64,000 bases of DNA, taken from NCBI GenBank assembly GCA_015057635.1, contig SVEB01000109.1:31907-95906 (forward strand), written 5' to 3'. Each line of letters opens with the position of its first letter. Positions within the stretch are counted from its first letter, which is position 1. This document shows, piece by piece, positions 38,870-49,580 of this stretch. The position numbers were made by a program, and so were the translations under genes. The stretch comes from Lachnospiraceae bacterium. Its GTDB lineage: Bacteria > Bacillota > Clostridia > Lachnospirales > Lachnospiraceae. Below the pieces are notes generated by a model that worked only from the letters and a program-made list of their open reading frames with translations, did not search any database and had not been told where the DNA came from.

Positions 38870-39921
38870 TTACAATAGATGAATTGCTTCGAATTGCAAA
38901 AGAGAGAAAAGCATCGGATCTTCATATTACGGTGGGAATCCCGCCGAAAATCCGTGTAAATGGTGAACTGATTGGATTAGAGCTTCCGAAGGTACTGCCA
39001 CGGGATGCGGAAGAGATGATAGCACCTTTATTTACAGAAAGAGCAAGAGCGATATTTGAAGAAAAGGGAGAAGTCGATTTCGCCTATGCGATACCGGGGG
39101 TTGGAAGGTATCGTGTCAACGTGTTTCGGCAGCGTGGTTCCTATGCGTTAGTCATCCGTCTTGTGGGTACGATCATTCCCACACCGGAGGAGCTTGGCAT
39201 ACCGGAGAGAGTGCTTGACTTAGTGGATAAGAAGAGAGGACTGATCTTAGTTACAGGACCGACCGGAAGCGGTAAGTCCACAACACTTGCGACGCTCATT
39301 GACTTAATTAACTCCAAACACAACTTACATATTATTACGTTAGAAGATCCAATCGAGTATCTGCATAATCACAGACATTCCGTCGTAAATCAGAGGGAGA
39401 TCGGTATTGACTCCATGAGCTATGCAGGCGCATTGCGAGCAGCGCTTCGAGAAGATCCGGATGTAATTTTAGTCGGGGAAATGCGAGATCTAGACACCAT
39501 TTCCATAGCGATCACCGCAGCGGAGACCGGGCATCTTGTATTATCCACCCTACATACAACAGGGGCAGCCAATACGATCAACCGTGTGATTGACGTATTT
39601 CCGCCTCACCAGTAGCAGCAGATCCGCATTCAGTTAGCCTCGGTATTAGAAGCTGTGATCTCACAGCAGCTGATTCCAACTCAGGAAGGAAGAGGACGAG
39701 TGGCGGCATTTGAAGTGCTGTTTGCCAATATGGCGATCCGAAACCTGATCCGTGAGTCCAAGACCCATCAGATCGATGCGATGATTCAGACCAATAAGCG
39801 TCTGGGCATGCAGACCATGGATGATGCGATCTACGATTTATATTTAAAGCAGAGAATTGATGCAGAACGGGCACTGCAATATGCTCAGGATACCGTGTCC
39901 CTGCAGAACAAGCTGTTTTAG
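38866..39921 (+). pseudogene. pilT: type IV pilus retraction ATPase PilT interrupted by in-frame TAG at 39613-39615
   Basis: First part 38866-39615 has Walker A/B (GPTGSGKST, VGEMRDLDT); 39616-39921 continues in the same frame with QQIRIQLASVLEAVISQQLIP and AIRNLIRE motif. Confidence 0.9.
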
Positions 39922-39936
39922 GAAGGAGGATGGGAA

Positions 39937-41151
39937 ATGGCGGATTTTGCTTATATAGCCATTGCAAAAGACGGCAGAGAGAAAAAAGGTTCCATGACAG
40001 CGGTGGATGAAGCCAAGGTAAGGGCAGTCCTTCGAAATGACGGATATATTCCGATTCAGGTTACCGAGCAGAATATGCTCACAAAGGATATCAATATATC
40101 CATCGGAAAGCCGGTCAAGCCAAGAGAGCTTAGCATATTTTGTCGTCAGTTCACCAGTATCTTAAATGCCGGAGTGACGATTGTGAATGCGTTAGAGATG
40201 TTAGCCAGTCAGACCGAGAATAAGATTTTTGAACGGGCGATCTTAGATACCAAAATTGCCGTAGAAAAAGGAGAAACATTAGCGAGCGGCATGCGTGCCA
40301 ACCCAAAAGTTTTCCCCTCCATCCTGATCAACTTAGTAGAGGCAGGAGAGGCGAGCGGAAGCTTAGATCATGCATTTTCCAGAATGGCAGTGCATTTTGA
40401 AAAGGATGCCAAGCTAAAGTCTTTATTAAAGAAAGCCATGATCTATCCGATCGTATTGATCTTTGTGGCAATCATTGTAGTCATTATCATGTCTGTGGTC
40501 GTAATCCCACAGTTCGTATCCATGTTTGAAAGTATGGGGACAGAGCTTCCGTTTACAACCCGAATGGTTGTGGTCATGAGTGATTTCTTTATTGCAAAAT
40601 GGTATGCGGTTTTAATAGTAGCGGTTGCTGCATTTGCCATTATTAAGGCAGTAGGGGCAACCGATGCCGGAAAGCATCTGTATGGCAAGATGAAAATCTC
40701 GATGCCGGTATTTGGAAAGATGGCAGTAAAAAGCGCGAGCGCAAGTTTTGCAAGAACCATGAGTACGTTAGTAAGTTCCGGTATCTCGATTACGCAAGCA
40801 CTCGATATCACTTCTAGGTCTATGAGCAATATTTTATTTCAGGATGCCTTAAGAAAGGCAAGGGAAGAAGCGGAAGTGGGTGTCGCAATCTCCGAACCGA
40901 TCAAGGAGTGTGGATTATTCCCGCCAATGGTGCATCAGATGCTAAAGATTGGGGAAGAGACCGGTAATATTGAAGGAATGCTTGATAAAGTGGCGGAATA
41001 TTACGAGGATGAAGTGGAAATTCAGACTCAGGGACTGACCACAGCTCTGGAACCTGCCATTATACTGATAATGGCAGTAATCGTCGGTTTTATCGTATTG
41101 GCGATCTATCAGCCGATGATCAGCATGTATAGCGGACTGGATCAGTTGTAA
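39937..41151 (+). CDS. pilC: type IV pilus inner-membrane platform protein PilC/GspF
   Basis: FCRQFTSILNAGVTIVNALEMLA; T2SSF repeats. Confidence 0.95.
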   Translation: MADFAYIAIAKDGREKKGSMTAVDEAKVRAVLRNDGYIPIQVTEQNMLTKDINISIGKPVKPRELSIFCRQFTSILNAGVTIVNALEMLASQTENKIFERAILDTKIAVEKGETLASGMRANPKVFPSILINLVEAGEASGSLDHAFSRMAVHFEKDAKLKSLLKKAMIYPIVLIFVAIIVVIIMSVVVIPQFVSMFESMGTELPFTTRMVVVMSDFFIAKWYAVLIVAVAAFAIIKAVGATDAGKHLYGKMKISMPVFGKMAVKSASASFARTMSTLVSSGISITQALDITSRSMSNILFQDALRKAREEAEVGVAISEPIKECGLFPPMVHQMLKIGEETGNIEGMLDKVAEYYEDEVEIQTQGLTTALEPAIILIMAVIVGFIVLAIYQPMISMYSGLDQL

Positions 41152-41298
41152 AGCTGGTAGGTTCAGCTGAATGAAAAAAGCTGTCAGTGACAGCTTAGGG
41201 GAACGATTAATAATCTTCGTCGCGGCTCTGGGAAAGGGAAGGGGCGGATGGAGATGATTAATACATAAAATTAATGAATATAAGGAAAGGTGAATAGT

Positions 41299-41739
41299 AT
41301 GAGAAAAAACTTAATGGAAAAAAGAAAAAAAGACAATAAAGGGTTTTCATTGGTGGAATTAATTGTAGTTGTTTTAATTATTGCGATTATTTCTGTATCA
41401 TTAGCACCACAGGTAATGAAATGGGTGGGAACATCTAAAACAAATGTAGATGATAATAATGCTGCAACTATAAAGTCTGCAGTTTCAATAGCTGTAGCTG
41501 AATTTATGTCTACAAGCACAGAGAATCCTAAAGCAACATTTATAGTAAATGGAACAACGTTAAGTGGAGAAAGTAATCTTGGCAAAGCACATGAACAGAT
41601 TGTAACAGTGATGAATGGAGAATGGCCAAAGACAAAAAATGATGATAAGGGATTTACCGTTACTATTACTGATAAAGGACAAGTAATAGTAAGTCATGGT
41701 GTTGCTGAAACAGAAGACCGGAATCCTAATATAAAATAG
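41299..41739 (+). CDS. type IV prepilin (major pilin candidate)
   Basis: KDNKGFSLVELIVVVLIIAIIS class III signal peptide; RBS AAAGGTG. Confidence 0.9.
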   Translation: MRKNLMEKRKKDNKGFSLVELIVVVLIIAIISVSLAPQVMKWVGTSKTNVDDNNAATIKSAVSIAVAEFMSTSTENPKATFIVNGTTLSGESNLGKAHEQIVTVMNGEWPKTKNDDKGFTVTITDKGQVIVSHGVAETEDRNPNIK

Positions 41740-41759
41740 TTGAAGGGTATTTAGTATAG

Positions 41760-42509
41760 GTGATGGTAGTATATCTTATGATTTTCCTTTACGGTATTAT
41801 CATCGGCAGTTTCCTCAACGTCTGTATCTACCGTATCCCCAAGAAAGAGAATATTGTGACCACCCGCTCTCACTGTATGGCCTGTGGCTATCAGTTAAAG
41901 TGGTATGATCTGATTCCGATATTCTCTTTTGTAATCCTGCGGGGCAGATGCAGAAAATGCGGGGAGAAAGTGTCGATTCAATACCCGCTTATTGAACTGG
42001 CGAACGGGGTGCTGTGGGTTTTAACCTTCGCATTCTGTGGTTTCCAGATAGAGACGATTCTCTATTGTCTTATGATATCAGGACTTTTAGTCCTGAGCGT
42101 CATTGACGCCAGAACATTTGAAATTCCATTTGGCATTAATGTGTATCTTCTTGTGTTGGGGGGGATCCGGGAGATTGTATCCGGATGTACGTTAATATCC
42201 TTGCTTATGGATTTATTCCTGGTTAGCGGATTTTTAATGCTTCTTTATATCCTCACTAAAAGAAAAGGCATTGGTGGCGGGGATATCAAGCTTATGTTCG
42301 CAGCAGGAGCCTTGTTAGGCTGGAAGTTAACCGTGTTAGCTTTATTTTTCGGATGTCTGTATGGATCAGTTATTCATATTTTTCGTATGAAATGCATGCA
42401 TGCCGGAAGAGTATTAGCGATGGGGCCATACCTTTCTATGGGAATGGTAACAGCGGCATGGTTTGGAAATACCATTATAAGCTGGTATCTTCAATTTTTT
42501 ATCATATAA
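41760..42509 (+). CDS. pilD: prepilin peptidase
   Basis: GIIIGSFLNVCIYRIPKKE, paired CxxC, GGGDIKLMFAAGALLG. Confidence 0.95.
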   Translation: MMVVYLMIFLYGIIIGSFLNVCIYRIPKKENIVTTRSHCMACGYQLKWYDLIPIFSFVILRGRCRKCGEKVSIQYPLIELANGVLWVLTFAFCGFQIETILYCLMISGLLVLSVIDARTFEIPFGINVYLLVLGGIREIVSGCTLISLLMDLFLVSGFLMLLYILTKRKGIGGGDIKLMFAAGALLGWKLTVLALFFGCLYGSVIHIFRMKCMHAGRVLAMGPYLSMGMVTAAWFGNTIISWYLQFFII

Positions 42510-42539
42510 GGCATTCATTCCAAGCAATGAGTGCCTTTT
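42508..42539 (+). terminator. weak terminator inside the pilus locus
   Basis: AGGCATTCATT-CCAAGC-AATGAGTGCCTTTT. Confidence 0.55.
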
Positions 42540-42694
42540 ATAAATATAAATACAAAGTACAAGTAAAATTTGAAAAATGATATCCCGGCCTTCCAAAAGT
42601 GCAGGGAGAGAAATAATACGTGGAAAGAAGACATCCATATCTATAAGTTATTACAGAGAAAAGTAATAAGGTTAAAAAACGCAGGAGGAAAACT

Positions 42695-44338
42695 ATGAAG
42701 CGTAAAGTGGTCAGTATTGAGATCGGCGAATTCAAAACCAGGATTTGCGAGTTGCAGAACAATAAAAAACGTCCGACTCTTTTAAAATGTGTTACCATTA
42801 ACACACCGGAGCATATGGTGGAGGACGGATACATCCGTGATAAGACTGGGTTCGCAGATTATCTGAAAGAAGAGCTGGCCCGGGAAGAGATCAGTCACCA
42901 AAACATCATTTTCACAATCAATTCAGGCAAGATTCTAAGCAGGGAAGTCATTATCCCTCTCGTAAAGTCTAAAAATATCCGAAGTGTCGTAGATGCAGAA
43001 GTCAATCAGTACTTCCCTATGGATATATCAGACTATGCAATCCAGTATTCCGTAATTGAACAGCTGCAGGAGCAAAAACAGATGCGCCTTATGGTATATG
43101 CAGCACCAAACAATATGGTACGAAACTATTTTAATTTAGCGGAGCTGCTTGGCGGCACGATAACCGCATTAGATTTCAAAGGAAACGCACTGTACCAGTG
43201 GATTAAGAACAATATTAAAACCAATACCAACTTAGTTCTTCAGGTAAATGAACATAATACATTGGTCACAATCGTGAAAAAGGGAGTTCTGCAGTTACAG
43301 AGAACCGTAAACTATGGAATTGAAAACATGGTATATTCCCTGGCAGAAAACCCATACTGCAGAAATGAAAGTACAGCAGGAATTTATAACATTATTAAGA
43401 AAATTGATCTTTCAAAAGATTTTATATACATAGAGGATGAATCAGTCCTAAGTGAAGAGGAAAAGAAAAGACAGAGCATTCATAAAGATCTGACCGAGAT
43501 GCTTCAGATCTTTATTGGGAATATCACCAGAGTTGTAGAGTATTACAGCAATCGCAATAATCAGAGCTTGGTTGAGGAAGTGACCATATTAGGGCAGGAA
43601 GTACAGTTTCAGGGGTTTGAAAAGGTAGTGCAGAATGCATTTGGCATTACAACCAATATAGTCAGACAGGCGGAGGAAGCAAAAAGCTTTAATAAGGCGG
43701 AACAGGAACCGTGCCTGACAAGCGAGTACATTCCATGTATCGGTGCGCTGTACGCGCCGTTAGATTTTCGAATCGCGCAGGAGGAGAAAAAGGAAGAGCA
43801 GAAAAGTTTTTATAAACAGTACATTGGCTTGACGGCAGCAACCGCTCTCGCATGTGGAGTTCTTATATTCAGCGCAAGAAGTGAGTATAAGGATGCACAG
43901 AAGGCAAACGAGGAGATGAAGGCAGAAATAGCATCGCTCTCCTATCTGGACGAGCTGAAATTTGAGTACGAAGCGAATCAGGCAGCATATGAGGAGTTAA
44001 AAAGTATGCATGATTCTACATACAGCAGCAATGAAAATTTAAATGATCTTATTTCGCAGATGGAGGAGAAATTTCCATCTACAGCTGTTATCACTTCTTT
44101 TAACGCTACATCAGATCAGTTCTCGCTAGGAGTTATTGTGCCGGATAAGAAGACAGCAGAGAAATTTTTATTAGTATTAAAGGAGATATCCTATATAGGA
44201 GAAGTTAATATATCCGGGCTGAGCGAGAGTGAAGGCGGAGAGACAGGTAACAAAGAGGTAAGTTTCTCGATTCAATGTACATATGCAATGCCAGATGGAA
44301 TTCAGGCGGATCAGAATGCAGAGGGGGTAACAGAATGA
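42695..44338 (+). CDS. PilM-like actin-fold protein fused to a PilN-like domain
   Basis: N-terminal VSIEIGEFKTRICEL...; C-terminal single TM after RIAQEEKKEEQKSFYKQY, coiled coil, LNDLISQMEEKFPSTAVITSFNAT fimbrial assembly-like segment. Confidence 0.8.
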   Translation: MKRKVVSIEIGEFKTRICELQNNKKRPTLLKCVTINTPEHMVEDGYIRDKTGFADYLKEELAREEISHQNIIFTINSGKILSREVIIPLVKSKNIRSVVDAEVNQYFPMDISDYAIQYSVIEQLQEQKQMRLMVYAAPNNMVRNYFNLAELLGGTITALDFKGNALYQWIKNNIKTNTNLVLQVNEHNTLVTIVKKGVLQLQRTVNYGIENMVYSLAENPYCRNESTAGIYNIIKKIDLSKDFIYIEDESVLSEEEKKRQSIHKDLTEMLQIFIGNITRVVEYYSNRNNQSLVEEVTILGQEVQFQGFEKVVQNAFGITTNIVRQAEEAKSFNKAEQEPCLTSEYIPCIGALYAPLDFRIAQEEKKEEQKSFYKQYIGLTAATALACGVLIFSARSEYKDAQKANEEMKAEIASLSYLDELKFEYEANQAAYEELKSMHDSTYSSNENLNDLISQMEEKFPSTAVITSFNATSDQFSLGVIVPDKKTAEKFLLVLKEISYIGEVNISGLSESEGGETGNKEVSFSIQCTYAMPDGIQADQNAEGVTE

Positions 44339-44985
44339 AAAAATTAAAGCAAAGCGAAATACGCCTTCTCTTTTTATTAGTGATTGTAGCCATGCTAATG
44401 TTCTCTTTTCAGTTTGGATATCAGAATAATAAAGAGAAGACAAAGGTATTAGAGACAGAGAACGCAGTGCTGGAGACAGAACTTATGCAGTATCGGCTGA
44501 TGCAGCAGGATGAAGTAACATATCGGGAGGGACTTGAAAAGTTTAAACAAGATTGCAGTTATATTATAAATGCGTATGGTCCAGGGACATCACCTGAAAA
44601 TACGACGGATTATATCATAGACCTAGAAGAAAACACAGGGGCGAAAATTTATAATATTTCCTTTGGCGCGCCAGATATATTCTTTACATCGGGCAGTGCA
44701 AGAAATGCGGACGGTGGAGTTTATGAGGTTAGTACTACACAGGTGAGCCTGACCTATAAAGCAGATTATGAACAGTTTAAGAAGATGGTAGACTATATCC
44801 AGAAATATGAAGAGCGTATTACAATTGAGAATGTGTCCATCGCTTTTGATCAGGAGACGGGAAATCTAACGGGAACGATATCAATGAACTGGTATGCAAT
44901 GACAGGAACTGATAAGGTGTATGAAGATCCAAAAGTAGACGGGATAACGTCAGGGAAAAAGAACATCTTTGGTACATCAAATTAA
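44335..44985 (+). CDS. PilO-like pilus assembly protein
   Basis: ATGA overlap with pilM-N; N-terminal TM, coiled coil then alpha/beta region. Confidence 0.7.
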   Translation: MKKLKQSEIRLLFLLVIVAMLMFSFQFGYQNNKEKTKVLETENAVLETELMQYRLMQQDEVTYREGLEKFKQDCSYIINAYGPGTSPENTTDYIIDLEENTGAKIYNISFGAPDIFFTSGSARNADGGVYEVSTTQVSLTYKADYEQFKKMVDYIQKYEERITIENVSIAFDQETGNLTGTISMNWYAMTGTDKVYEDPKVDGITSGKKNIFGTSN

Positions 44986-45006
44986 TAAGGAAAAGAGGTG
45001 GCTGGT

Positions 45007-46359
45007 ATGAGAAAAGCAAAGGAAAAGATGGGAAACCAGGGGTTCTCACTGGTGGAGGTCATCGTTAGTATGTTGATTCTTGCTATTATCGTCATGCCGC
45101 TGCTGCAGAATTTTCTGGTGGCCCAGCAGACTAATATCAGAGCAAAGAAGGCTCAATATGCTACGGCATTGAACACAAGTATAATGGAAGCCGTCAAGGA
45201 GTTTGGAATTGAGCAGGTGGCACTGCAATTCTATGGTGCAAAAACGGATTTTTATTTAGTAGGACAAGATGTACTGACAGGAGACTATTATCAAATCAAT
45301 GAGAGTGGTAATAAGATTTCATCAGGGGACACTGCAAATGCTTGTGTGGTGGGAGATAAGTTTATTGACAATAAACAGAAATATTTCTTTCAGATTAATG
45401 GAGTGAAGCAAGGAACCGGTATATATGATGTGAAGATCAGTTATGACTCCACACCGTATACCGGGGCTGGTACGAGTGAAGTACAGCAAAACAATTATCA
45501 GATGCCGAAGGTAGAGGCGCTGAATGCTAATCAGTATGCTCTTATTGATCCATTTTCTTCATTTCGTACATTTATAGAAACAGATGAAGGGTACGTTCTG
45601 ACTAGCAGGGATGATTATGACACAAGAGCCCGCAGAATTTTGTATCAATTGCATGATTCTTATTATACAAGTAAATGGGCGGATGAATGCAAGGCAATAC
45701 AGGAGGAAAATGCGAGGAGACAGCAGCAGGCAGATGAAAAAGGAGAGGTGCCGGTACTTCTTCCATTTCCGGAACGGCCATTGAATAAGACGCAGGATGA
45801 TATGAATGGAAAGATAGCAAGAAAGATTACTATCACCATTAACAAGATATCAGAATCCAGTTATGAAGTGAGTGGAGGAATCTGTTATACAGGAGAAGCA
45901 GAGGCCGGATATTTTTGGAGTGAGGGAACTAAAAAACAGGAATTTCAGTTATATAGTGAGCCTTTAAAGTTTACAACATTAAAGGGAATCTATCTGTTTT
46001 ATCCTCTTTATAAAACCATTTCCAATGCTACACATTCCTATCGGAATTTAGAAAGTCTGGAGATTCAGGTGACAGGAGTGGAATTAGGAACAGAAGAGTA
46101 CCTGGATGTGTATGTCGCAATGCAAGAGGAGGAAGTGCCTGCATCTTATACACCGCTTAATGTGATACTTACTGGCACAAGCTCCGGTCATATCAGGCTT
46201 TACAGCCAGGAAAACCTTTATGTGGGTGGTATAAAAAAGAACTCAGAGTTAGTCGGAAATTATGAAAAAGAAAGTCGCATTTATGATGTGCAGGTAGATA
46301 TCTATGAAGCGGGCACATCCAATCTGGTCTCATCCATGACATCTTCTATTCGTAAGTAA
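45007..46359 (+). CDS. minor prepilin-like protein (PilV position)
   Basis: GNQGFSLVEVIVSMLILAIIVMPLLQNF. Confidence 0.8.
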   Translation: MRKAKEKMGNQGFSLVEVIVSMLILAIIVMPLLQNFLVAQQTNIRAKKAQYATALNTSIMEAVKEFGIEQVALQFYGAKTDFYLVGQDVLTGDYYQINESGNKISSGDTANACVVGDKFIDNKQKYFFQINGVKQGTGIYDVKISYDSTPYTGAGTSEVQQNNYQMPKVEALNANQYALIDPFSSFRTFIETDEGYVLTSRDDYDTRARRILYQLHDSYYTSKWADECKAIQEENARRQQQADEKGEVPVLLPFPERPLNKTQDDMNGKIARKITITINKISESSYEVSGGICYTGEAEAGYFWSEGTKKQEFQLYSEPLKFTTLKGIYLFYPLYKTISNATHSYRNLESLEIQVTGVELGTEEYLDVYVAMQEEEVPASYTPLNVILTGTSSGHIRLYSQENLYVGGIKKNSELVGNYEKESRIYDVQVDIYEAGTSNLVSSMTSSIRK

Positions 46360-46387
46360 AGAATATATTAAAAAAGGAGTGATACAT

Positions 46388-48493
46388 ATGAAAGTATGGA
46401 AACAAGTGAAAGAAGATCAGCGCGGATCTACCTTGCTGCTCGTGCTGGTATGCATGGCGTTTGTAGGTGTGCTCGGCACCACCATGCTTTCAGTCGCACT
46501 TTTAAACTATCAGATGAAGGCGGTAAGCAGTGAAGAGAAAGATACTTTCTACACAGCAGAGACTGCACTGGAGGAGTTTGGAGCTGCTATGGAAGAAATC
46601 TCATATAATGCTCTGGAAGAAGCATACGAATATATGTTGACTACCTATTCGTTAACGGCAGCGCCGGAACGGGCAGGGAAGCTGGCAGAGAAGTTTGCAG
46701 ACCTACTATATCAGGCGCTTACTATCTCGTCTGGAGGCGAAAGAGTATTTCGCTATGGAGAAGATATCAGCGGGCTTGTCAGCTCTCCTGGTGTCCGGCT
46801 TGCAGCTGTCCCAATTGTACAGAAGTATGAGGCGGATAATCAGGTAGTATTAAAAAATGTCATTCTCATTTATACAGATGCTACTGGATATGAGACTATG
46901 ATCACAACAGATATTCACCTTGGCATCGATTTTCCAACAGTATCAACAAACAAGACGGTAGGGCGCGGGGTATTCTATACAGAGTATGCCATCATCGCAG
47001 ACCAGTATATTCGGAATGTCACAACAGCAGCACATACAATTGAAGGAAATGTATTTGCAGGGAAAGGCGTAGTGCTTAATGGGACAGCCATATCCAGTCG
47101 GGAAACAATGAGTGTGAAGGCAGACCTGTTTATTACGAAAGATATCATTGTAAATGATAAAGCCAGCTTTCAGTTAAAAAATCGCACGGATGGCAAGATG
47201 AGTGAATTATGGGTAAACAGTCTAGAGACAGCATCTACGACATCGACAAGTGAACATCTTACCTATATGGATATAAAAGCGGATTGTTATGTAGCAGACG
47301 ATCTAACTTTGAATGCATCCAATGGAGCAGTGATCATAAGCGGAAATTATTACGGTTATCAATCCAGTGGAACGAGGGAAGAAGAGAGCAGTGCGATCAA
47401 TGTAAATGCAAAAGGGGCAATCCTGGACTTGAGAAATGTAGCAAAGCTATGGGTAGCAGGAAAGACGTTTTTGGCGGTTCCGTCCATCTATGGTTCTACG
47501 AGCGAACAGGCAGACTATAAACAGGTAGGGCAGGGAGAATCCATTTCCTATAAAGGATTTCAGAATGCATATCTAGTGCCGGGAGAATGTATTGTAGGAA
47601 TCGGACATAATCCAATGACAGAGGCGGAGTTTAGTAAGATTCGGACAGAAGATAGTGGAGTGAGCATTAATCTACTAAAGAGCTTTTATAACGGAGGTGT
47701 GGATTTAAGTGGGTATGTAAATCCGGACAAACCATATCAGGAAGTTGCAGTACGATTTTCAGGGGCACCGACCATGTACTATCTATATCTTAATTTTATT
47801 GATGCCAATGCAGCGAGCGATTATTTTGCGGAATATTATTCCACATATAAGAAAAGGGTGGAGAAAGAAGCAGAAATGTTGGATACGGGAAGAATCTTAT
47901 TTAATGCAGCAGGAGAGATGCTTACCAATACAGGAAATGTAATCTCCTTTACGGAAGACGGTGTAAGCATTACAGAACGGAGTAAAAGTATCTATGATGA
48001 TGCAATCTATATGAAAGAAGAAGAATGCAGCAAACAATACAGGAATCTACGCAGCGGTCTTGATAAAAATGATTCTTATGGAAGTACGGATTCACTTGCT
48101 TCTAATCTAATCCGCTATGACCGGATACCAGAGACGGGAATTACGAAAGCAGATAGAGACAAAACAGTATATGTAAGTAAGAAGACAGATCCGGTCACGA
48201 TTGACTCTTCACTTAGCGCAGGAATTATCATAACGGCTGGTGATGTAAATGTATATAGTCACTTTAGCGGCCTTATTATTACTAAGGGGAATATTAACTT
48301 TTATAATGAGGCTGCGATTACTGCTGCAGGAGATATGGTGACAGAGCTTATCAATACCGTAGAATGGGATGATGGATTGAAACTGTGTGATTTATTTTAT
48401 GACTATGTGTCTGTAGGCGATGTTATCATAGACAATAGCGAATCGGTAGAAGCTAAGATTGTCATTTCTTATGAGAATTGGAAGAAAAATTAG
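46388..48493 (+). CDS. PilX-like N-terminus fused to a beta-helix/bactofilin-like region
   Basis: RGSTLLLVLVCMAFVGVLGTTMLSVALLN; later TIEGNVFAGKGVVLNGTAISSRETMSVKADLFITKDIIVND. Confidence 0.7.
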   Translation: MKVWKQVKEDQRGSTLLLVLVCMAFVGVLGTTMLSVALLNYQMKAVSSEEKDTFYTAETALEEFGAAMEEISYNALEEAYEYMLTTYSLTAAPERAGKLAEKFADLLYQALTISSGGERVFRYGEDISGLVSSPGVRLAAVPIVQKYEADNQVVLKNVILIYTDATGYETMITTDIHLGIDFPTVSTNKTVGRGVFYTEYAIIADQYIRNVTTAAHTIEGNVFAGKGVVLNGTAISSRETMSVKADLFITKDIIVNDKASFQLKNRTDGKMSELWVNSLETASTTSTSEHLTYMDIKADCYVADDLTLNASNGAVIISGNYYGYQSSGTREEESSAINVNAKGAILDLRNVAKLWVAGKTFLAVPSIYGSTSEQADYKQVGQGESISYKGFQNAYLVPGECIVGIGHNPMTEAEFSKIRTEDSGVSINLLKSFYNGGVDLSGYVNPDKPYQEVAVRFSGAPTMYYLYLNFIDANAASDYFAEYYSTYKKRVEKEAEMLDTGRILFNAAGEMLTNTGNVISFTEDGVSITERSKSIYDDAIYMKEEECSKQYRNLRSGLDKNDSYGSTDSLASNLIRYDRIPETGITKADRDKTVYVSKKTDPVTIDSSLSAGIIITAGDVNVYSHFSGLIITKGNINFYNEAAITAAGDMVTELINTVEWDDGLKLCDLFYDYVSVGDVIIDNSESVEAKIVISYENWKKN

Positions 48494-48503
48494 GAGGAAT
48501 GAC

Positions 48504-49004
48504 ATGAAGAAGAATCTAGGTTTTTCTCTTATCGAGTTAATTATTACTGTGCTGATTCTGGGAATCTTAAGTACAGCAACAGCAGTCAGCATAAGTAATA
48601 TACGAAGAGGGGATGCAATTGGATTTGCCAAGAGTCTGACTACAGCATTAGAACGGGCAAGGCTGGAGTCCTTAAGCCGTCCAAAGGAAACCGTCACTGC
48701 TGTGTTAAGCAGGGAAGCGGATGGTTATTATATTACATATTATTATCAGAATGAGACTGAAAAAAAAGAAGGAGATAGCATTCGTTTAGGCACAGCCCAG
48801 CTTGGAATCACGCTGGTAAAAGAAGACGGAATCACATCTGTTAATATGGGGACGGAACCTGCGGATATCACGAAGGTAGAATTTAAGTACTCAAAGAGTA
48901 CCGGGGCATTTTTAACTTATACTTATCAGACTATTCAGATTACAGGCAGAAATACGGCTAGCATCAAGCTTGTGAAAGAAACAGGCAGATGCTTTGTACA
49001 ATAA
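48504..49004 (+). CDS. GspH/FimT-like minor prepilin
   Basis: NLGFSLIELIITVLILGILSTATAVSISN. Confidence 0.85.
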   Translation: MKKNLGFSLIELIITVLILGILSTATAVSISNIRRGDAIGFAKSLTTALERARLESLSRPKETVTAVLSREADGYYITYYYQNETEKKEGDSIRLGTAQLGITLVKEDGITSVNMGTEPADITKVEFKYSKSTGAFLTYTYQTIQITGRNTASIKLVKETGRCFVQ

Positions 49005-49016
49005 AGGAGGAGAAAG

Positions 49017-49580
49017 ATGGCAGAGGACAACAAAGGATATACTCTTATTGAGCTGATTGTCAGTATACTGGTTTCCTCTATTGTACTGTTGGCATTGCTC
49101 GGTTTCTTAGTGGCTGCGACTAAGAGCTACCGGTTATCCAATGCAGAGGTTACGCTCCAGTTAGAATCCCAAGTAACATCAAATCAGATTGGTGAGAGGA
49201 TTATTGCATCAAAGAAGGTAGAGTTTAACTCATGCTATATGTATATGGGAGAGATGTATAAAGTATTAGTCATCAGCGGAATGGGAGAAAGCGGGGAGTG
49301 TAATTATTTCTATATCCATAATAAGAAAAGAAATGAGCTGTTGTTTGCAAAGGAAGAAGAGGACTTGAATATAGAGATTGATTCTGTAATTGGGACTTGT
49401 CTTAATAATCAGGAATCCTTACTTACCAGATTCATTACTGATTTTGATGTGAAAGCGATAGCAGGGACTTATCTATATCAGCTAAGCATGACATTTGAAT
49501 GCGATGGAAGGACATTTATCACCAGTCAGAATATCAGCTCTAGAAATGAACAAGAAGAGACGGCAGGAGGGGAAACATGA
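49017..49580 (+). CDS. PilW-like minor prepilin
   Basis: DNKGYTLIELIVSILVSSIVLLALLGFLV. Confidence 0.85.
   Translation: MAEDNKGYTLIELIVSILVSSIVLLALLGFLVAATKSYRLSNAEVTLQLESQVTSNQIGERIIASKKVEFNSCYMYMGEMYKVLVISGMGESGECNYFYIHNKKRNELLFAKEEEDLNIEIDSVIGTCLNNQESLLTRFITDFDVKAIAGTYLYQLSMTFECDGRTFITSQNISSRNEQEETAGGET

Noticed and set aside
39655-39921. Independent small protein downstream of PilT
   Set aside because: Same frame as pilT and carries PilT C-terminal motifs, so it is the remnant of one gene.
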